Below are positions 35,377 through 43,047 of a stretch of 64,000 bases of DNA, piece by piece (position 1 is the first letter of the stretch; each line of letters starts with the position of its first letter). The translations under genes were made by a program, and so were the position numbers. Below the pieces are notes generated by a model. The model saw nothing but the letters and a program-made list of their open reading frames with translations, was not told where the DNA came from and did not search any database. Source of the stretch: Salinactinospora qingdaonensis. GTDB taxonomy: Bacteria; Actinomycetota; Actinomycetes; Streptosporangiales; Streptosporangiaceae. The DNA lies in the NCBI RefSeq assembly GCF_039539445.1, contig NZ_BAABDD010000007.1, positions 1-64,000 of the forward strand, read 5' to 3'.

Positions 35377-36039
35377 ATGTCCACGACGTGCCGCGGCATC
35401 ATCACCGACTGGGGCGGGGTGCTGACCTCTCCGCTGTCCCAGACGATCGAGGCATGGCTGGTGGCCGACGGGATCGACACCGAACACTACCGCAGCGTGA
35501 TGCGCTCCTGGCTCAAGGCTCCCCACGGCGGTGTGGCCGGCTCGGCCAGCCCGGTCCACGAACTCGAACGCGGTGAGGTTCACCCGAGCGAGTTCGAGCG
35601 CATGCTCGCGGCCGAACTGCGGCTCGTCGACGGCGGAGCCGTGCCCGCCGAGGGCCTGTTGCAGCGGATGTTCTCCGGTTTCCACCCGGTGGAGGAGATG
35701 TACGCTTTCCTGCGGCAGGCCCGCGGACAGGGCGTGCGCACCTGTCTGCTCTCCAACTCCTGGGGCAACGGCTACCCGCGCGAGCGCTTCGGCGAGACCT
35801 TCGACGCCGTCGTCATCTCCGGCGAGGTGGGTATGCGCAAGCCCGAGCACCAGATCTTCGGCCACGCCCTCGACATGGTCGACCTGCCTCCCAGCGAGTG
35901 CGTCTTCATCGACGACATCGAGCACAATGTGCACGCCGCCGTCGAGTTGGGCATGACCGGCATCCTGCACACCGACCCGGAGGAGACCCGCGCCCGGTTG
36001 GCGGAGGTCTGCGGCGTCGAAATCGCTACGCACTCCTGA
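35377..36039 (+). CDS. HAD-superfamily hydrolase (subfamily IA)
   Basis: 220 residues from ATG 35377 with GGAGG upstream; ATG 35372 is out of frame. Motif I is IITDWGGVLTSP with the nucleophile D11, motif II LLSNSWGN, motif III lysine in GMRKPEHQIF, motif IV VFIDDIEHNVHAAVELGM. All catalytic residues are present. The DxGGVL form is common in actinobacterial epoxide-hydrolase-like or phosphatase HADs. The substrate is unknown. It may be co-transcribed with the DUF6912 gene 105 bases downstream. Confidence 0.8.
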   Translation: MSTTCRGIITDWGGVLTSPLSQTIEAWLVADGIDTEHYRSVMRSWLKAPHGGVAGSASPVHELERGEVHPSEFERMLAAELRLVDGGAVPAEGLLQRMFSGFHPVEEMYAFLRQARGQGVRTCLLSNSWGNGYPRERFGETFDAVVISGEVGMRKPEHQIFGHALDMVDLPPSECVFIDDIEHNVHAAVELGMTGILHTDPEETRARLAEVCGVEIATHS

Positions 36040-36144
36040 CCGGCCACGGTGAGCGGCGCGGCATGGCCGCGCGGGCGCGTCCGGATTTTGCGACACTCGG
36101 AAAGACGCTAACCCGATGTCGAGCACCGGACTGACGAGCCACTC

Positions 36145-36603
36145 ATGCACATCTACCTGCCCAGCACACTGCCGGCCCTGGCCACCCTGCTCAAGGAGGG
36201 CAGAGTCGAGGGGGCGCCGCTCACCGCCTACGCCGCCACCGCGGCCCTGCGCCAGGCCCACGGCGACGATGAGGAGGAAGTGGAGTACGCCGCGATGATG
36301 GCGGCGGCCGACGCCTCCCTGGAGTTGCTGGCCGCCGACCCCGCCGCGCCGCGCCGCCGCGTGGTGATCGCTGCCAGGCTGGGAGAAGGCGCCGTGCGCG
36401 AGCCCGAGGAGCCCGGTGCGCAGCCCGCCCGCGTCGTGCTCGCAGGGCCGGTACCGCTCAAGCGCGTCGTCTCGGCCCACGTCGACGACCCGGCCGCCGC
36501 CGACGACGTCGCCGCCGCCCTCACCGAGCCCGACGCCGGCCACACCGAGGACCACGAGCTCATGTGGTACGCCACCCAGGAGTTGCCCTACCTAGTGGAA
36601 TGA
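36145..36603 (+). CDS. DUF6912 family protein
   Basis: A 152-residue acidic cytoplasmic protein starting MHIYLPSTLPALATLLKEG, the recognisable opening of an actinobacterial family of unknown function (DUF6912). The LTAYAATAALRQA and EVEYAAMMAAADASLELL segments are conserved-looking helices, and the end reads ELMWYATQELPYLVE. No catalytic motif is apparent. Confidence 0.7.
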   Translation: MHIYLPSTLPALATLLKEGRVEGAPLTAYAATAALRQAHGDDEEEVEYAAMMAAADASLELLAADPAAPRRRVVIAARLGEGAVREPEEPGAQPARVVLAGPVPLKRVVSAHVDDPAAADDVAAALTEPDAGHTEDHELMWYATQELPYLVE

Positions 36604-36653
36604 CCAAGGTAGAGATAAGGATCTTCTGGAAGAAGGCGCGTTGAAAGATTAGG

Positions 36654-36903
36654 ACAGGTACGACAAGGGTGAGGAACCGCCAAAGCCGCGTCAGGGGTTG
36701 GAAGAACTCATCCACTACTACGACTACTACGACACGCATGACGTGCCAGCGGAGATGACAAAGCACGGCTGTTGGGTCGATCCACGTCCCGTGGCCACCA
36801 CCTCCTTGTGACTGCCCGTTGACCTTGTGGACCGACCCAAGGACGCGACATCCGGGGAAGCGCTCCGTCACGCTGCGCTGATCCGGCGGCTGTTGGAGCC
36901 CCA
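36654..36903 (+). pseudogene. CopG/BrnA-like antitoxin relic with internal stop
   Basis: One frame reads LEELIHYYDYYDTHDVPAEM, WVDPRPVATTSL, then TGA (36809-36811), and continues in the same frame as LPVDLVDRPKDATSGEALRH and AALIRRLLE. This is the typical 'TTSLRLP...HTALIRRLLE' layout of a ribbon-helix-helix antitoxin, with a single CGA-to-TGA change at the conserved arginine. No start is visible, and the 3' end merges into the distal, degenerate repeat of the CRISPR array at 36892. No toxin gene remains. Confidence 0.6.
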
Positions 36904-38871
36904 CGTCCGTGGGGCTTGGCCGCCCAAGAAAACACCGACCACATCCGAAAACGGATCATCCCCACGTGCGTGGGGCTTGGGACTCACCCAGCCCACACCC
37001 GCCAGCTAGCCCCGGATCATCCCCACGTGCTTGGGGCTTGGGGAGGCAGGCTTCCGCTGACGAGCACTACCCCCGGATCATCCCCACGTGCGTGGGGCTT
37101 GGCGATCCGGCAGCTCACCTGCTCGCTGCGTGCTCGGATCATCCCCACGTGCGTGGGGCTTGGCCCGACTACCTACGCAAACGGCTCGCCGCACGCGGAT
37201 CATCCCCACGTGCGTGGGGCTTGGAGGAAGAAGCCCCCACCGGCATCCGGTGGGGGCGGATCATCCCCACGTGCGTGGGGCTTGGGACGAGCAGGGTCGC
37301 GTGATCGGCGCACGTGCCGGATCATCCCCACGTGCGTGGGGCTTGGTTCGGGCAGGCCGGCGAGAAGGCCGGCCGCAAAGGATCATCCCCACGTGCGTGG
37401 GGCTTGGTCTATCCATCGACAAGAAGCTGATTTTCGAGTCGGATCATCCCCACGTGCGTGGGGCTTGGGGCGACGACTTCACTGGCATTCCCTACGGCGT
37501 CGGATCATCCCCACGTGCGTGGGGCTTGGGCCGTGGCAGTCGCCGCATTCGGTGGTGGCGCCGGATCATCCCCACGTGCGTGGGGCTTGGCCAGTGATTC
37601 GTCCCGATGATCACGAAAAGCCCGGATCATCCCCACGTGCGTGGGGCTTGGACAAAGGAATTACGACTCCCGGCGGCGCCTTTCGGATCATCCCCACGTG
37701 CGTGGGGCTTGGTCGCCGAGGTCGGCTGGCGGGTAGAGGCGGATCGGATCATCCCCACGTGCGTGGGGCTTGGCGCTCGCGTATGTCGGTGGCCCACGCG
37801 ATCTGCGGATCATCCCCACGTGCGTGGGGCTTGGCCCGGCGTCATGCACCGGGCCGCTCCGGGCCGCGGATCATCCCCACGTGCGTGGGGCTTGGCTGCC
37901 GAAGCGCTGGAAACGTCGCGCGGCAAGCGGATCATCCCCACGTGCGTGGGGCTTGGGGTGATGCAGTCGGGGTCGAACTCGTCGAACCCGGATCATCCCC
38001 ACGTGCGTGGGGCTTGGGGTTTGTTTCAGGCCACTCGGGTCCTGTCCCGCGGATCATCCCCACGTGCGTGGGGCTTGGCGATTCAGGGATGTTGGTGGAC
38101 TCTGTGTGAGCGGATCATCCCCACGTGCGTGGGGCTTGGGAATCCGTTCTCCGCACTCGGGTTCGTCTGGGCGGATCATCCCCACGTGCGTGGGGCTTGG
38201 CCCGGACCGCCTGCGCATCCTGGCGGTGACGTCGGATCATCCCCACGTGCGTGGGGCTTGGTTGCCGAACGTCATCAAGGAGTACTCGGCGAACGGATCA
38301 TCCCCACGTGCGTGGGGCTTGGAACTCGCGGGAGCCGAGGATCCGGGGATGGAACGGATCATCCCCACGTGCGTGGGGCTTGGGTCGATGGCGTCGACGT
38401 CGGGCGTCCCGACGACGGATCATCCCCACGTGCGTGGGGCTTGGCTGAGATCGACGCAGAGCGTCCACGAGCCTCGCGGATCATCCCCACGTGCGTGGGG
38501 CTTGGGACTTCGCCTCGCTCTCGCTGAACGTGTAGCGCGGATCATCCCCACGTGCGTGGGGCTTGGTACGTCGGCAAGCGGGACGCTCACTAGTGCCACG
38601 GATCATCCCCACGTGCGTGGGGCTTGGTGCGGTTGCTACACGCATAGCTAGGGGCCGGGCGGATCATCCCCACGTGCGTGGGGCTTGGCGCAAAGAGGAC
38701 GCTCTCCCGGGATTCTGCATCGGATCATCCCCACGTGCGTGGGGCTTGGGCGAACACGACGCGCGAAATGCGCAACGCCACAGGATCATCCCCACGTGCG
38801 TGGGGCTTGGAAGGAGGAACGCAAGAAGGCGAAAGCGGTGAACGGATCATCCCCACGTGCGTGGGGCTTGG
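36892..38871 (-). CRISPR. CRISPR array 1, 33 repeats, type I-E-like
   Basis: Thirty-two repeats of 28 bp begin at 36953 and recur at exactly 61-bp steps to 38844, with 33-bp spacers. The repeat is GGATCATCCCCACG joined to TGCGTGGGGCTTGG. A thirty-third, degenerate repeat fits the same register at 36892, and the repeat at 37014 has one substitution (GCTTGGGG). Mutated repeats mark the leader-distal end, so the leader is on the right and transcription is on the minus strand; the reverse complement also matches type I-E orientation (CCCCACGCACGTGGGGATGA). Long open frames across it are artefacts of the regular repeats. No cas genes lie nearby. Confidence 0.97.
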
Positions 38872-39175
38872 ACTTGTCGACCTGGGAAAATGTGTGCTGT
38901 TATTGATTCTTTATCGAAAGTCGTCTGCCCGCCGGGGTAAGAGTAGCAATTCAAACACTCCCGGTGTTCCTCACCTTGCTCATCATCCCTCGGGTATAGG
39001 CCATGCGATCGGGGTCGCAAGCTGGGGCGCGGGGGCGGGGAGTGGCCCTGCCCGCTGTATCCGCCCCTGCCCCCGTCTCCGGGGAGGGGCGCCCGTTGGG
39101 GGCTCGACCTATCGCAGCGTTCCTTCACCCAGGGGCCACCGGCATCGTTTCACACCCCTCAACCCCCGCGCCCCC
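38872..39175 (-). promoter_or_regulatory. Leader of CRISPR array 1 and adjoining non-coding module
   Basis: Right of the last repeat is an AT-rich stretch (about 38880-38970) beginning ACTTGTCGACCTGGGA; array 2 has CCTCGTTGACCTGCGA in the same place, so GT(C/T)GACCTG is shared. Further right, 39104-39175 (CTCGACCTATCGCAGCGTTC onward) resembles segments at about 55356 and 56151, which likewise precede a hairpin core and a small array. No gene seen. Confidence 0.6.
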
Positions 39176-39179
39176 TCGG

Positions 39180-39219
39180 GCTGCTGAGATCGCGGAGCGA
39201 TCGAGGCACGAGCGAACGA
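39180..39219 (+). repeat. Dispersed hairpin core copy (loop GGA)
   Basis: GCTGCTGA, GATCGC-GGA-GCGATC, CACGAGCGAACGA. It lies 18 bp before a decayed two-repeat CRISPR cassette. Confidence 0.85.
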
Positions 39220-39237
39220 CGCACTCTCCCACCCCCG

Positions 39238-39326
39238 CCAGCCACAGACCCCGCGCGGGAAGCACGTCGCCTTGAACAGCTCCATGGCCTGGTCCACGGG
39301 ACCATTCCCACATAAGCGGGGATGAG
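39238..39326 (-). CRISPR. Decayed two-repeat CRISPR cassette
   Basis: A degenerate repeat ends CCGCGCGGGAAGCAC (39238-39265), and a second, GGACCATTCCCACATAAGCG through 39326, starts exactly 61 bp later. Both resemble the 58.5-59.2 kb repeat family rather than the neighbouring array 1 family. It ends just before the toxin-antitoxin promoter. Confidence 0.6.
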
Positions 39327-39342
39327 CGTGCTTCGCTTCGTT

Positions 39343-39368
39343 GTGTACACAAATACGCTTGTGTACAC
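39343..39368. promoter_or_regulatory. TGTACA-type operator of the toxin-antitoxin pair
   Basis: Two GTGTACAC palindromes (39343-39350, 39361-39368), 18 bp centre to centre, lie immediately before the antitoxin start. The TGTACA core is what YefM-type antitoxins bind in the yefM-yoeB operator, so autoregulation is likely. Confidence 0.65.
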
Positions 39369-39375
39369 TCAAGCT

Positions 39376-39636
39376 ATGGAGCAGACGGAGCAGACACTGA
39401 GTACCAGAGAGTTTCGTGAGCACTTGGCAGATGCTATTGACCGCGCGAAACTCGGCGAGGCCACTGTGGTAACCCGTAACGGCAAGGCCGTTGGCGCGTT
39501 CGTTCCCATGGAGGTGTTGGAAGAGGCTCGCAGGCGCGATGAGGAGGAGATCGAGCGGCTGATCGAGGAGCGGCGCGACTCTCCTACAGTTCCGCTTGCC
39601 GAGGTGATGGCGGAGACGCTCGAACGCCGTGACTGA
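39376..39636 (+). CDS. Phd/YefM-family antitoxin
   Basis: 86 residues from ATG 39376 (MEQTEQTLSTREFREHL). The N-terminal Phd/YefM DNA-binding fold has the usual ADAIDRAKLGEATVVTRNGK and AVGAFVPMEVLEEA; the charged C-terminal tail (EEEIERLIEERRDSPTVPLA) would wrap the toxin. It overlaps the toxin gene by 8 bases. An in-frame start upstream at 39322 would run through the operator and is not used. Small amount of antitoxin plus toxin would repress the promoter. Confidence 0.85.
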   Translation: MEQTEQTLSTREFREHLADAIDRAKLGEATVVTRNGKAVGAFVPMEVLEEARRRDEEEIERLIEERRDSPTVPLAEVMAETLERRD

Positions 39637-39889
39637 ATACTCAACTGTTTTCAAGGTCGAAGCTCGTGCGGAGTTGCGAAAGGTTCCCAGGGCACAGGCC
39701 ATGGCGATTCTGCGCAAGCTTGCCGAGCTGGAACTCGATCCCTATGCGTTCGGTACCACGGTGTTGGTAGGCAGCTCTGACTACCGGAGGCTGCGCATTG
39801 GTGACTATCGAGTGATCTATACCGTTGATCGAGGCTGGCTCGTTATCGTCGTGGTGCAGGTGGGGCGTCGCTCGACAAGCTACGGGTAA
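39629..39889 (+). CDS. RelE/ParE-superfamily toxin
   Basis: 86 residues from GTG 39629 inside the antitoxin gene's end. The RelE pattern is clear: FKVEARAELRKVPRAQAMAI, then DYRRLRIGDYRVIYTVDRGW and LVIVVVQVGRRSTSYG (normally GHRR..VY). RelE-type toxins cleave mRNA on the ribosome; the arginine-rich strand and terminal tyrosine are present. It is the partner of the overlapping Phd-type antitoxin. Confidence 0.85.
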   Translation: MTEYSTVFKVEARAELRKVPRAQAMAILRKLAELELDPYAFGTTVLVGSSDYRRLRIGDYRVIYTVDRGWLVIVVVQVGRRSTSYG

Positions 39890-40178
39890 GTTCTCTAAAG
39901 CGGCTTGTCAGGGGAGAGAAGGCCAGCCAACGTCAGGATTTAGGCCAGGCACGCGAGCGCGCGGCTTTCGTGGAGGTGCCATCCGTTTCAGTCCTTCCTG
40001 TCGCCTGACTTGATGGCACCGTCGTTTTCCCGGCCGTGTCCTGCGCATGCCAGGCATACCGGGCTCGCCTGCGGGTATGGCTGATCGCGACCGGGGTCGC
40101 CGGTAGTCGCGGGGAGTGGCCTCTCTCGTGGCTTTCCGGGGGCTTTCGACCCGCTGTGATCCAGTCGGGAGGCTTGTC

Positions 40179-41807
40179 ATGGACGCCGTGACCAACGTGC
40201 CCGTTCCCGTCAACGAGCCCAACCTCAGCTATGCCTCCACCACCTCGGAGCGCGTCGAGCTTGAGGAGCAGATCCGGTGCCTCAGCGCCACCGAGCACCA
40301 GCTCAGCCAGACGATCGGTGGCCAGTCCACGATGGGCCAGGGCGAGCTGATCGACGCCGTACAGCCGCACAACCACGCCCACGTGCTGGGGCGCATGCCC
40401 AACGCCACCGCCGCCGACGTGCACGTGGCGATCGACGCGGCCCGCGCCGCCGCTCCCGCGTGGCGGGCGATGTCCTTCGACGACCGCGCCGCCGTCTTCC
40501 TGCGCGCCGCCGACCTGCTCGCCGGGCCGTGGCGGGCGCGGATCAACGCCGCCACCATGCTCGGCCAGTCCAAGTCGGTCCAGCAGGCCGAGATCGACGC
40601 CGCCTGTGAGCTGATCGACTTCTGGCGTTTCAATGTCGCCTATGCGCGCCGGCTCCACGCCGAGCAGCCCATCTCCACGCGCGGGGTGTGGAACCGGGCC
40701 GAGTACCGCCCGCTGGAGGGCTTCGTTCTGGCCATCACGCCGTTCAACTTCACCGCCATCGCCGGCAACCTGCCCAGCGCGCCCGCTCTGATGGGCAATG
40801 TCGTCGTGTGGAAGCCCGCGCCCACCCAGACGTTCTCCGCCTACTGGCTGATGCGGCTGTTGGAGGAGGCGGGCCTGCCGCCCGGCGTCATCAACATGGT
40901 CACTGGCGACGGCTCGGCGGTCTCCGAGGTCGCCCTGGCCCAGCCCGACCTGGCCGGGGTGCACTTCACCGGCTCCACGCGCACGTTCCAGCGGCTGTGG
41001 CGCGGGGTTGGCGAGAACATCGCGGGCTACCGTTCCTACCCGCGTGTGGTCGGCGAGACCGGCGGTAAGGACTTCGTCGTCGCCCACTCCTCGGCCGACC
41101 CGGCGGTGCTGAGCACGGCGCTGGTGCGCGGGGCGTTCGAGTACCAGGGCCAGAAGTGCTCGGCCGCCTCTCGAGCTTACGTGCCGCGTAGCCTGTGGGC
41201 CGACATGCGCGACGACTTCCTCGGCCACGTCGAGGCGTTGACGATGGGGGACGTGACCGCTGACGTGTCGACGTTCATGGGAGCGGTCATCGACGACCGC
41301 GCCTTCGCCAAGAACGTCGCCGCCCTCAAGCGGGCCAAGGCTACCGACTCCATCACCATCCTCACTGGAGGCACGGCCGACGACTCGCAGGGCTATTTTG
41401 TCCAGCCCACGGTCATGGAGTGCGACGACCCCGAGGACGAGGTTTTCACCACCGAGTACTTCGGCCCGATCCTGGCGGTGCACGTCTACGACGACGCCGA
41501 CTACGACCGGGTGCTCGCCCAAGCGGCCGACGTCGCCCCCTACGCGCTCACCGGGGCGGTCATCGCCCGCGACCGTTCGGCCGTCGCCCGCGCCACCGAG
41601 GCGCTGCGTTTCTCGGCGGGCAACTTCTACATCAACGACAAGCCCACCGGTTCGATTGTCGGCCAGCAGCCTTTCGGCGGCGCCCGTGCTTCGGGCACCA
41701 ACGACAAGGCCGGGTCGATCTTCAACCTGATGCGGTGGGCGAGCCCGCGGGCGATCAAGGAGACGTTCGTGCCGCCCACGGACTGGCGCTATCCGCACAT
41801 GAGTTGA
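40179..41807 (+). CDS. pruA: 1-pyrroline-5-carboxylate dehydrogenase
   Basis: 542 residues from ATG 40179, with GGGAGG seven bases upstream; the open frame continues 21 codons further without homology. It oxidises glutamate semialdehyde (from proline) to glutamate with NAD. The aldehyde dehydrogenase motifs are FVLAITPFNFTAIAGNLPSA, the NAD site HFTGSTRTF, catalytic E293 in GETGGKD, and catalytic C327 in GQKCSA. The length and the PFNFTAI/GQKCSAASR combination are specific to the PutA/PruA type. No proline dehydrogenase gene is adjacent. The 39890-40178 gap holds nothing I recognise. Confidence 0.93.
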   Translation: MDAVTNVPVPVNEPNLSYASTTSERVELEEQIRCLSATEHQLSQTIGGQSTMGQGELIDAVQPHNHAHVLGRMPNATAADVHVAIDAARAAAPAWRAMSFDDRAAVFLRAADLLAGPWRARINAATMLGQSKSVQQAEIDAACELIDFWRFNVAYARRLHAEQPISTRGVWNRAEYRPLEGFVLAITPFNFTAIAGNLPSAPALMGNVVVWKPAPTQTFSAYWLMRLLEEAGLPPGVINMVTGDGSAVSEVALAQPDLAGVHFTGSTRTFQRLWRGVGENIAGYRSYPRVVGETGGKDFVVAHSSADPAVLSTALVRGAFEYQGQKCSAASRAYVPRSLWADMRDDFLGHVEALTMGDVTADVSTFMGAVIDDRAFAKNVAALKRAKATDSITILTGGTADDSQGYFVQPTVMECDDPEDEVFTTEYFGPILAVHVYDDADYDRVLAQAADVAPYALTGAVIARDRSAVARATEALRFSAGNFYINDKPTGSIVGQQPFGGARASGTNDKAGSIFNLMRWASPRAIKETFVPPTDWRYPHMS

Positions 41808-41896
41808 GCCGATGGGGGCTCCGTGGCGGTGGGCGGGCCGGATCTGGGGCAAGATAGACCCGCGACAGACGGCCCTCTCTCCCAAGGAGCCCCCCC

Positions 41897-42619
41897 ATGA
41901 GCCGGCTCGTATTGTGGAACATCGACCTGACGCTCATCGACGTGGCCCGGGTGACTCGCGCCGCCTATGCCGAGGCATTCGAGAAGGTCACGGGCCAACC
42001 GCTGGTCTACCTCGCCGCCATCGACGGGTTGACCGACTCCCAGGTCTTCTTCGAGTTCCTGGCACGCAACGACGTCGATGTCGACCCCGACGACAACCCG
42101 CTGCCCGACTTTTTCGCGGCGCTGGGTGAGGCGTTCGCCCGCCACCGTGCCGAGCTTCCCGCCAAGGGGCGGCTCATGGCCGGTGCCCATGAGGCGTTGA
42201 CCGCGGTGGAGGGCATGGCCGACACGGTGCAGACTGTCGTCACGGGTTCGATCAAGCCCAACGCGGTCGCCAAGCTCTCGGCGTTCGGTCTCGACCGCTA
42301 TCTGGACATGAGCGTCGGCGGGTTCGGTGCCGAGCACTACCCCAAGGCCAGCTTGCTCCAGTTCACCCGCATGCGGGCCGAAGAGGCGCATCAGCGCCAG
42401 TTTCCCGAGGCTACGACCGTCTACGTTACTGCCTCGGTGCGTGACGTCGAGGCCGCCCGTATCGCCCGGGTGCAGCCGGTGGGCGTCGTCAGTGGCTCGG
42501 CCACTGCGGCGCAGTTGCACGCCGCCGGCGCCGAGCAGGTCCTTGACGACCTCTCCGAGACCGCGGCCGTGCTGGCCGCTCTCGAAGCGGCCACGCAGCA
42601 GCGCAGCGAGTCCGCCTGA
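41897..42619 (+). CDS. HAD-like protein lacking the nucleophilic aspartate
   Basis: 240 residues. It has the layout of an actinobacterial HAD phosphatase, but motif I reads VLWNIDLTLID where the family has DxDxT: the nucleophile is asparagine (N8, codon AAC), while D10 remains. Motif II is VVTGS and K at HYPKASLL is present, but motif IV reads YVTASVRDVEAARIARV where GD..DV is expected, so a metal-binding aspartate is also gone. It is probably not a phosphatase in its present form. A strong terminator follows. GAGCCCCCCC precedes the start, so the ribosome site is weak. Confidence 0.75.
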   Translation: MSRLVLWNIDLTLIDVARVTRAAYAEAFEKVTGQPLVYLAAIDGLTDSQVFFEFLARNDVDVDPDDNPLPDFFAALGEAFARHRAELPAKGRLMAGAHEALTAVEGMADTVQTVVTGSIKPNAVAKLSAFGLDRYLDMSVGGFGAEHYPKASLLQFTRMRAEEAHQRQFPEATTVYVTASVRDVEAARIARVQPVGVVSGSATAAQLHAAGAEQVLDDLSETAAVLAALEAATQQRSESA

Positions 42620-42664
42620 GTCGCGCCGGCGGCCGCCCGGTCCGGCTCGGCGGGCCGACGGTGT

Positions 42665-42689
42665 GGCCACCGGCGCGGCGCCGGTGGCC
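42665..42689. terminator. Hairpin terminator after the HAD-like gene
   Basis: Perfect 11-bp arms GGCCACCGGCG and CGCCGGTGGCC with a 3-base loop, 46 bp after the stop codon. Confidence 0.65.
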
Positions 42690-42778
42690 CGAGGTGGCCA
42701 GGTGCGCCCCGCTGTGCAGGGAGAATGCGGCTATTCCGCGCTATAGGTCAATGCCGCATTGTCGTAACTCTTCGCTAA

Positions 42779-42942
42779 CTGTTGAAACTTATTGTTAATC
42801 GCGTTGTTCAACAGCCCCTTGCGTCGAACCCAGTAGCCTAGGGCACGGCCATGGGCGCACAATGACGTGTGTCCCAAATACGCCCTCACCTGTGTGCACA
42901 GGTCCACAACCGAAAGTCACACCTACTGTGAATCTTCGGTTG
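42779..42942. promoter_or_regulatory. AT-rich upstream region of gdh with two inverted repeats
   Basis: Inverted repeat 1: CTGTTGAA (42779-42786) and TTCAACAG (42807-42814). Inverted repeat 2: CAACCGAA (42907-42914) and TTCGGTTG (42935-42942), with a nested TCACA/TGTGA. Both lie in the unusually AT-rich 428-bp spacer before the glutamate dehydrogenase gene and are candidate operators or leader structures. Confidence 0.45.
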
Positions 42943-43047
42943 TTGCGCGAATAATTTCACGAATTGTCATAGTTCAGATCGGCCAGGGGCTGGGCAGTGG
43001 CTCTAACACGGCCAACCCCGACGGCTCACAAGGGAGTGAGGTCGCAC

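Noticed and set aside
36916..38527. Long open frames (up to 397 codons) over CRISPR array 1
   Set aside because: They read the 61-bp repeat units (IIPTCVGLG, DHPHVRGAW) in successive frames; no start signal and no protein family.
36604..39376. cas genes beside CRISPR array 1
   Set aside because: Both flanks were examined; only an antitoxin relic, non-coding DNA and a toxin-antitoxin pair are present.
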